From Bolinopsis microptera (taxonomy: Eukaryota > Ctenophora > Tentaculata > Lobata > Bolinopsidae), in assembly GCF_026151205.1 (NCBI RefSeq), contig NW_026971819.1, positions 1 to 38,333 on the forward strand: a stretch of 38,333 bases of DNA, in the 5' to 3' direction. Below are positions 30,385 through 38,333 of this stretch, one piece after another. Each line of letters starts with the position of its first letter. Position 1 is the first letter of the stretch. The position numbers and the translations under genes were made by a program. The notes beneath the pieces are model-generated. The model made no database searches and was not told the origin of the DNA. It saw nothing but the letters and a program-made list of their open reading frames with translations.

Positions 30385-33300
30385 TGTTTTTTGGGTGAAT
30401 GCCCAAGAAAGCTATCGGAATTGTTGTGTATAAAAATTACAAACTCCCCCAAAGGATGGAGATTTTTTTTTTTTTGGGAACAAACAGTGCTTTTGGGGTT
30501 GGGTTTACTATTAGCGGGAGTTAAGGGGAGTTTTTGGAAAATTAATTTGGCCCCCCCACAAACCGTTTGTTGGGGTTAATTTCTAAATTTTATTGGGGGG
30601 AAGGAGTGGGCCCCCTTTTCCGCCCCCCCCCCCCGTCCCCCAAAAAACAGCGCTCAAGTATAAGAAAAAAAATGCCTTTCCCCGGTTTTGGCAAGGCCCC
30701 CTAAAAGTTGGGAAGAAATTGCCCCCCGCACAAAATTTTAAAAAGGGTTTGACCCGGGCCGGAAATTGGCCCCCCCAAAGGAAGTTAAAAAACTTTCCCC
30801 AGGTTTTTCCCTTTTTCAAAATTTTAAACTTTTACCCCCAAAAACCAATTAAGTTGAATGGATGGTTAATTAGAAGGCAGACCCTTGCTTAGACCATTTT
30901 CCGGCATTTAAATTACGGCACTGCGGATAAACCCATTGAAAAAAATATTTTTGTAATCTCACTTGCACCAATTTTTCCAAATTTGTGTAGCTAAAGGATT
31001 TTGAGGTAAATATTTCCCGATAAGCAAAAGCTGTAAAAACACCTACATTTGATTTCATTGAAAATTTTAAAATTTTTGAACGGCGGGATCTGTCCAGCGG
31101 GGAAAATTTCGCCCCTTCTAGTATGGTTTTAATTTTCATATTTGCCCCAAACAAATTCACCCCGGGAAAAAATACAGAAAAATTTTAAAAAAATTGCCCC
31201 CTTTTTTTTTTTCGAAAGATGGTTTTTTTCGAATTTCCCCAGAGAACTAAATTGAATAACTTCGGGTTTTAAAACATTCATTTTAAACCAGGGGCTTTTG
31301 TCAAACCCTACTCCTCGCCCTAGAAAAATTTCAGACGAATTCGCTCTAAAGCCCTGTTTTCAGTAAGCCTAAAACCTGTGTGCGGGGGGGCCCTGAAGTT
31401 TAAAAATATTCACAAAAACATTTTAACTAAATTTAGAAAAATTTTCCCTTTGTATTCCCCCCAAAAATTTTGGGTTGCAGGTTTTTAATAATCCCCCTGA
31501 AATTACATCTATCTTTAAATGTTCTGTCTTGAAAGTACTTTCCTAAGAAGAGTAGTTTAAAAAAAGGAATAAATACTATGTGTGGGGATAGGGGCCCCCA
31601 ATCCCCTTTAAAATTTTGCCCCTGGTTCCCTGCCCCTGAAATACAATAATTCAATATACAAATTCAAAGAAGGGAATCATAGTAAAACCCCCGCCCAGCG
31701 AAAAATTTTTTTAAAAACGGGTTTAAAAAAAGGGGCACACAAAAAAACCATGGGTCAGTTTTTCATTTTTCACTTTCCACGCCCCCCCCTCAGGAGGGGC
31801 CCTGTGTATTTAGGCTAACACTTTCCCTTCATACCCCCGCGGACTAAAACAGGGGGGAGGGGGGGGACTGCGCCATATTTGGAGAAGAAAAAAACGGGTA
31901 CATGTTTCACTCCCCAAAAGAGACGGGAAAAATTAAAAAAGGGTAAAAACCCAAAAAACCCGTTCCCGGGATTTTAAAGGGTTGGGTTTTTTGGCCTGAA
32001 CAAACATTCCCGGCTGTGTGTGGAATAATACTGAATTCCTCAAATAAACAAATATATGAATAAGTGTCGATGTATCAATTTTTTTGTCATGTCCCAAATT
32101 TTTGTTTTTTAAAACCATATTTCAGATCGAGATGTACTTTGAGGAAAGGGAGCAATAAGCCCCACCAATTTAGCGGCACGAGGGGAGCACGACATTCCCA
32201 GGACTGGATCCCGGGGACTGCCCCCGACCCGGAATCGGCCCAAGAAAAAAGGTGCCCAAACCCACGAAAGGGCGAACCCAAACGTGTAAACCCGTTACCA
32301 TGGTTAAAAGTTGCCCTCATGTTTACCTCAGACAAGAACTTTTTAAAATCCCGTTTCTATCCGTTGCGAACCCGTGGTTTGGGTTTTGTAAAGGTTTCAG
32401 TGCTGCCCCCAAATCTCCAGTTACCCGGGGCACGGTAACCCCCGTGTTTTTGTTTATCCGCACCACGCATCCATCTGTGCGACTCTGGAAAGTGTGTCCC
32501 ATTTTAATAAGAAGGCTTCGTGATCTTTTGCCGCTTGCCCAAATGAGGGTAAATAAATTTTTGGATTTGGTTCTTTTATGTTGGAAAATTTTTTGGTTTA
32601 AGCAAGGTGTGATTTGAGAATTAAAAACCCTATAAAGGGTTTTGTTTTTTCATGGAAAAAAACCCCCTTATTAAAGGAATTTATCTGAGAAAACCTCTTC
32701 AATAATTTTTATTGCTTATTTGGGGGAAAAAAAATTGGGTTTTTTTTGGGTTTAAATGGTTTTTAAAAAGTCGGTCCCAAAAAATGATTTTGGGGGAGTT
32801 AGAGCTTTTAAAAAATAATTTCCCTTTGAAATGCCATCAGTCGGTTTTTACGATTTTTATTTTTTTGTTGTCATCAAAATTTAAAAGATGGGTTTTTAAA
32901 AAGATTTGTTTTGTTTAAAACGCTAAGGTTTTTGGTATGAATTGTCTTAAGGTGGTCCCGTGAAATTCTCCCCCAGGTTTCCCAGCCCCAAAAAGCAGTT
33001 CTTTTTCTATATTTGGGTTTAAAACCCCGGGGTGGGCGTCCTTTGTCCTTTTGGGATAACTGACTCCCTTTTAGAGAAAAAAAACCCCCGGGTTAAAGTT
33101 TTAAAAAACCTATAGTGTAGGGTACTTTTCGATAATATTTATACAAAAATATTGGGCAGTGGTTTATTTAAAGGAAAAATTTTGATATCAGTGATGCCCA
33201 TAAAGGGGTGACACCAAATCAAGTACAAGGTATTTATTCAGGAAGCCCCCCGCTACGGAGTTGCGAGCATTGTGATAGGGGAAAATATAAAATATAGCAG

Positions 33301-33696
33301 CCGCCCCGGGTTCAAACAGTTGGATTTATGGGATTTTTTGTTAGAAGTATTTTAAGTGTGTCGTTTAGTATTTGTTTCCATGGTATGGGGGGAAAGTATG
33401 GTGTGGGGTAGTTACCCCTGGTGACGAATTGGGGTTGCCTGGTAAAGCGAAATATTAGCCTCCTCTCTCTCGAATTGTTAGATCCGTTATTATAATTTGT
33501 TTGAACCCAAATTTTTTACAAACTTCCCCCGGTTTTTTTTGACTTCTAGTTTATCTGTGATGTTTGGATTCAAATTTTTCTCCTTAAGGAATGTTTCGGG
33601 GCTATGGAAAAGGCACTTTTCAAATTTTTTTTGGGGGCATTTCCCAAAATTTCGACATCCGTGGGGGAGTATTAAAATTTGTGCCAGCAAAAAAAA

Positions 33697-33735
33697 AGGG
33701 GGGGGGGGGGGGGGGGGGGGGGGGGAGGGGGGGGG
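33697..33735. repeat. Poly-G tract in the low-trust region
   Basis: An A-run is followed by an interrupted run of more than 35 G. It could be a true G-tract or an inflated call. Confidence 0.5.
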
Positions 33736-34370
33736 TGGAGGGGCCAGAAATTTTAAAAGGGTTGGGGGTAATTTAGATAATTTTTGGCCCCCCTTTATTT
33801 CCCCCAAAAATTGGGAAAAAGTCGGATCGGGGAAATGTTTCACAATAAAAAAAGAAACCAAAAATTTCCCTAAAACCCATTTATATCCTTTTTAAATTCA
33901 AATGTAAAAAATGGGGTAAAACATCGCCAGCGTAGGTATGAAGTACAGGTGGGTGTTTTCCCGGGGGGGACGTGGTGGGGGAAAACAGAGCGGTTTGGGC
34001 CCGCACCCTTTTAAAAATGCCCGACTCACCAGCCCGGTCGGGAAAAAGGGCCCCCAAAATCTCAGATAATCCCGTCCAAAAAGGGTGTGTGAGAAAATTT
34101 ACAGGGTCAGAAACCCCTGTAGAAGTTTACGTGGTTCCCCCTTTACGGTTAGCCGATCTTCTGGTTTTGGACCGGTTTTAAAGGCCCCGTTTCCCTCTCA
34201 GTTTGAATTATCTACTGTCAGAGTAAAAAGGGTTTTTAAAAAGATGTTGAACGCAAAGTGACCCAGGGATTTAAACTTTTTTAAATTCCCCCCCGTGAAG
34301 TTTTTGGGGACGAGGTCCTTTTCCCTTGGAGCAGATCAGGGTTATCACAAACCCCTTCAAATAAGCTAGT

Positions 34371-34456
34371 TTTTTGTTTGTTTGTTTGTTTGTTTGTTGT
34401 ATGTTGTTTGTTTGTTTTTTTAGTTTGTTTTTTGTTTGTTTGTTTGTTTTTTTTGT
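34371..34456. repeat. (TTTG)n microsatellite
   Basis: Repeated TTTG units with a few interruptions (TTGTATG, TTTTTTTAG). It is probably a real microsatellite within the low-trust region. Confidence 0.75.
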
Positions 34457-35834
34457 AGAAAAAGGGTCCCCCCAAAAGGTAGAAAAAGGGAATAAATTAC
34501 TAAATTCAGTACTTTGTTTCGTGTAATGTACTGTGCAGGGAAAAATTTTAAATTAGGGGCTTATTTTGCTTTTGCCCCTTTACACGTTCTGTGTTTTTTG
34601 CTTTTGTTTTGATAGATTCAAGGGAAGCCCGTTTATTTCTAGTTTTGTTATTAATTTTTTCCGGGTTTTTTTTTGTTTTTTAAATTTGGGGGTTTTTTTA
34701 AAAAAGGGCCCTTTGTTGGTTCTTAAAAGGTTGGCTTCTGCATCCTTTGATTAGCTATTATTTTAAATTTTGAAATCGCTTTAAATTTGCCTTGGGGGCT
34801 TGTACTTTTATGCGATATTTTAGCCGGGGTTTCTTAATGTTGAAACCCGACAAAAAATCCGGGGTCATAAAAGTTTTTTGGTAAAATATAAAGATTCTGG
34901 GCCCAAAAAAGGCCAACCCCAAAATTTCACATCCCTTTTATCTGCCCAAAATTTTTCGTTAAAAATAGTGATTTAAAAAAAACGGGGCCTTTTTTTAATT
35001 AAAATACTCCTTCCCCCAATTGGCCCCAAAAATGATTCCCTGAGGGCTTGAGCCTTGTGGTGGTTTTACCCGGTTTAAAAATAGTGCAATAATCTCCCCC
35101 CCCCGGGGTATGCAAAGTTCAAGCCTTTTTTTTCCCCGGAAAGTTGTGCCGGGTTTACAGATCTAAAAGTGCATTGTGTGGCCCCTTTTTCAAATTCGAT
35201 GCTTTAAATGTAACCCTGTCACTCCCAAAGTGATAAGAAGTGTTGGGAAAAATCCCGGGCCCCTCTCCCTTTATTTTAATTGGGTTTTCCCACCCTGTTA
35301 ATTGTTCATTCCCCCCCCTTTTGAGTACCGGGAACCGTACTCTGCCCCCCGGGAATTTTTTTGTTAGTTCTGTTTTTGTTTTTGATTGTGTCGTGTTTGT
35401 GTGTTCCCCCCTATTCTTTTTTCCCAACCCCTTTTTGGGTTTTATTTGTGAACCCCCCCGCCTTAATTTCCCCCCGGTTCATCCCGGGTAGGTTATTAAA
35501 ACCCTTTTTCGGGTCCCCCGTTACGTGTCCGGTTTTTAGACTAAAAATGAAAGAAAAATTAAAATTTTCCCTTGGGATGTTGTCCGTGTTATTACATTAT
35601 AATTTTGGCAAACTCCTTTTGTTAATGTTAGGCATTTGTTTGTTTTAAAAGGGGAGCATTCTGTTGGTAAAGGGGGCGTTCAATATGACGTCAGAAAATT
35701 TTTCAAATTTTCCCCCCCCTCCCCCCTTTTCAGCGACTGTCGCAAATTTGGGGCCCCCCTACCCCAATGAAATGATTTGCCAGACCCCCCCCCCCCGGCC
35801 CGCCCTTTCGTCTATGTTTAAAAGCCCTCCTAAG

Positions 35835-36362
35835 GGTAGCATTCTGTTGTTAATGCAATGGTAAGGTTCTGTTGTTAATGATAGCATTATGTTGTTAATG
35901 GTAGCACTCTGTTGTCAATGGTAGCATTCTGTTGTTAATGTTAGCACTATGTTGTTAATGTTAGCATTATGTTGTTAATGGTATCACTCTGTTGTTAATG
36001 GTAGCATTCTGTTGTTAATGAAGCATTATGTTGTTAAGGTAGCACTCAGTTGTCAATGGTAGCATCTCTGTTGTTAATGTTAGCACTATGTTGTTAATGT
36101 TAGCATTATGTTGTTAATGGTATCACTCTGTTGTTAATGGTAGCATTCTGTTGTTAATGAAGCATTATGTTGTTAATGGTAGCACTCTGTTGTCAATGGT
36201 AGCATTCTGTTGTTAATGGTAGCATTCTGTTGTTAATGATAGCATTATGTTGTTAATGGTAATGTTCTGTTGTTAGTGGTAATGTTCTGTTGTTAGTGGT
36301 AATGTTCTGTTGTTAGTGGTAATGTTCTGTTATTAGTGGTAATGTTCTGTTGTTAATTTAGC
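35835..36362 (+). repeat. 20-bp minisatellite (GTAGCATTCTGTTGTTAATG)n
   Basis: About 26 units of GTAGCATTCTGTTGTTAATG with variants (GCATTATG, GCACTCTG, TTGTCAATG). The last five units change to GTAATGTTCTGTTGTTAGTG. A damaged copy near 35655-35680 lies in the low-trust region, so the array probably starts earlier than shown. Confidence 0.92.
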
Positions 36363-36977
36363 ATTCTGGTTAAAGATGGATATTTCGCAGGGTAGAGCTG
36401 GTAAATATAAAAACAGACCCCCTATTAAACAAGAAGTACAAGTACGATATACCAGTTGTCCACCTTAACAACCAGTACCTCTGCAAACATTCACTGATAT
36501 TGAGCGACTGATCACCAGATTACAGGAACTCCAGCCTATTTTCTGCCTCGTGATCTCCATCACGTGATGCCCATAAATGGTCATGTCAGTCATGGACTCA
36601 GTAAGAATATTACTTGCTCTGGAATGAATATAGGTTCTTTCATATATCTTCATATTCGTGTGGGTGATTATATATGTTCAAATCTTCTGTGCCTTTTTCT
36701 TTGCATCATGTAACTCTCCAGTGACATAAGATTGTTTCTGTTTCTTGGAAAATTTTAAACTCCTGAGATAAAAATCGCTCTTCCCCGTATTATTATAAAC
36801 CTTAGTAAATTATTCTGTGAGATGTCAAATCTTGTTTTTAGTTTATGTGATTATGAGTTGTCTTGTGAAATCTTGTAATCTTTATTCGACGTAACGTTCA
36901 GTTCCTCCTGAACAATTTAAGAAACAACTGATTAATTTATTAATCTAACATTTTTCTGTATTACCCGGGAAACTGTG
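36363..36977. other. Intergenic stretch, no gene seen
   Basis: No exon with good sites and composition is found. The minus-strand frame at 36465-36653 has no recognisable feature. Confidence 0.4.
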
Positions 36978-37716
36978 ATGAATGTTGACCACGAGATTGA
37001 ACTCTTGAAAAGACGATTAAGCGGCTGGGTGGGATTGCGGGATGGATCGTGGAGAGTCAAGTTTGGATTTTTTTCACGGTAACTAAAACACATTCCTTGT
37101 CTGTTTCAAAAACTCTATTAGCGCTATTAGTTTAAAACTAAATGTTTTTGCAGTCGACGGTACTTTAAAAGTTCGATTATTTTCAATGGTTGTTTCAGCT
37201 ACGTTTTCTCTTAAATGTTTAATTGAAAGTTCATGTATATTTCATAGTATTTGATATTGTCATATCGGGTATTAATGAAATTGTCATTTTTGTCATAGAT
37301 TACTGGGAATTGGTAGTGCTCGCCAAATTTCTGTTTTCTCTTTTCGTAGCGATTTTTTTGCCAAATTAAACTTCACACCAAATCAAATCCCCGATAACAT
37401 CTCAAAAATTTATTTCCCAGATACGGAATGTGCCAACTTGTTTTTAGGCGCTAGTTGGAACCTCCGAGCACTAAGAAACGGGGGTCTTATAACCTCAGGT
37501 AAACCAACCAATCAGAGACCCCTGTTTTATATTCTATTCACTTTGCTGAAACTGTCCAAATTAAATATGTATTGAAATTATCCAACCCGAGAATTGTTTT
37601 TAGTCGCGTTATTGGAACTATCGAATCAGAGATTGTATTTTAGTCAGTTTCCAACCAATCAGAAATGTAATTTTAAATAATTCAGGGTCAGATGTGCTCA
37701 GTCCTTGTCACGATGA
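36978..37716 (+). CDS. Unrecognised spliced gene, at least three exons
   Basis: Exons are 36978-37078, 37350-37498 and 37686-37716. The first starts MNVDHEIELLKRRLSGWVGL and ends at TTCACG|GTAACT in phase 2. The second follows CTCTTTTCGTAG, completes Arg, continues DFFAKLNFTPNQIP to NGGLITS and ends at TCAG|GTAAAC in phase 1. The third follows AATAATTCAG and reads SDVLSPCHDE. It then either ends at a TAA (37718-37720) or splices at GA|GTAAGA, so it may be a 31-bp internal exon. The exact phase fit at both junctions argues strongly for a real gene. I recognise no domain; the start is amphipathic and the product looks soluble. A partial gene running off the window is possible. Confidence 0.6.
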
Positions 37717-38333
37717 GTAAGATAAAGCTTCTGAATGGTAAAATAAACCCCGTTCCCATAGCAACGGGCTTAGCAACCTGTTCATGTTGTTTCGTTTGTT
37801 TCTTGTTTATAAAATCTTTATTATTCGTTATTGTTTTTATTTCAATTTCTATGGTAACGTTGGGTGACCTTTTTTAAAGATTTTATTGAATTTTAAGTGA
37901 AACTTTTTTTCGGAGATTCTTTCAGTTTTGTCTGAAGTTATAGTCAGTTTGTGAGTGCTATCTTGACTCCCGATAATATAGATAACCAGTCAGTAGATTC
38001 CCAATGTTTGGGGATCTTTAATCACGTGGGTACTAATCACTAATAGTGTCCCAGTTTCAATTCTTAACACTTTGAACTATAGTCAATATTTTGGGATCTT
38101 TTACTATCAATCATGAATTTATTTTTTGGTGAGAGTTAGAATTGCTTGATTTTTATTCAAACAACTTGTCAGCTCCGACCGCGTGTCCACCCTTCTAGAA
38201 ATGTTAGATATTTCGCTAGCAAGTGATTGACTTACGATCGATTGTGTGAGTTTTTGGTGTAGTGTTTGACAAAGATTTTTGACCAGGTTTTTGGAATTGC
38301 TAATCGATTTTTATACTTATTTTGAGTTATAAT
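37717..38333. other. AT-rich stretch to window end
   Basis: Probably intron or 3' flank of the unrecognised gene. The small frame at 37692-37877 overlaps the third exon in another phase and is not supported. An X-box-like site is noted separately. Confidence 0.35.
37752..37765. promoter_or_regulatory. RFX X-box-like motif
   Basis: GTTCCCATAGCAAC fits the RFX-family X-box (GTNNCC, AT, RGYAAC). A weaker half-site CTATGGTAAC lies at about 37850-37859. RFX factors control ciliary genes in animals, but a single motif proves little. Confidence 0.3.

Larger units (their letters stand above)
30385..35855. other. Homopolymer-inflated, low-trust sequence
   Basis: About 5.5 kb in which runs of three to eight identical bases of all four kinds occur every few bases (CCCCCCC next to AAAA, TTTT, GGGG), unlike the rest of the window. 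Edges are fairly sharp near 30385 and 35855. No exon, domain or transposon can be recognised, although downstream PTEN exons are expected here. Many short frames exist but change phase with each run. This pattern fits consensus error better than biology. Treat every frame here as unreliable. Confidence 0.75.

Noticed and set aside
32160-32190. GCGGCACGAGG, resembling a cDNA library adapter
   Set aside because: The match is short and the neighbouring bases do not continue it; too weak to claim contamination, though worth a thought given the poor region.
33300-33325. GGTTCAAAC, resembling a tRNA T-loop
   Set aside because: No acceptor stem, D-arm or anticodon arm is found around it, and it lies in untrustworthy sequence.
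30593-33895. Numerous ORFs in the homopolymer-rich region, including a Gly-rich one at 33497-33895
   Set aside because: Sequence quality is doubtful and the frames change at each run. The Gly and Pro stretches come from the G-run.

Overview
The window looks like nuclear DNA of an invertebrate animal. It is AT-rich, and its genes are split by GT-AG introns. It carries a PTEN-type phosphatase, a seven-helix receptor, a CR1-group LINE, small DNA transposons and large satellite blocks. The species cannot be named from the sequence alone, and nothing bacterial or plasmid-like is seen.

Layout. 1-2345: short repeats, a GC-rich inverted-repeat block (764-1243) and a minisatellite (1690-2255). 2346-3269: three apparent exons of an unrecognised minus-strand gene; a further candidate exon at 12052-12143 would give that gene a roughly 8.8 kb intron made of satellite. 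3498-4477 and 10305-11997: one ~64-bp satellite, split by a 5.8-kb element (4478-10304). This element has G-run/C-run terminal inverted repeats, a 6-bp target duplication and a 5.3-kb GGA-rich core. 12200-12300: E-boxes and an RFX-type X-box. 13444-15621: a very uniform 91-bp satellite of 24 units. 17113-25959, minus strand: a complete seven-exon class A-like GPCR whose phases join exactly into 343 residues. Its intron 6 holds a hAT-like MITE (17474-17757). Its intron 5 holds a full-length LINE in the opposite orientation (about 18411-24481) with two intact ORFs. 26284-26516: the 3' end of another LINE. 28297-~30380, plus strand: the phosphatase domain of PTEN in six exons. About 30385-35855: an abnormal stretch dominated by homopolymer runs, probably bad consensus, in which the rest of PTEN is lost. 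35835-36362: a 20-bp minisatellite. 36978-37716: exons of an unrecognised plus-strand gene.

How the parts relate. The LINE encodes an ORF1 protein that joins an AlkB-like 2-oxoglutarate/iron dioxygenase domain to an SGNH esterase domain, and an ORF2 protein with AP endonuclease and reverse transcriptase. A 19-bp hairpin encloses the ORF1 stop codon, and a residual NPGP motif precedes the endonuclease. These are the most unusual features of the window. The GPCR still reads through all its exons despite the insertions, so splicing probably removes them.
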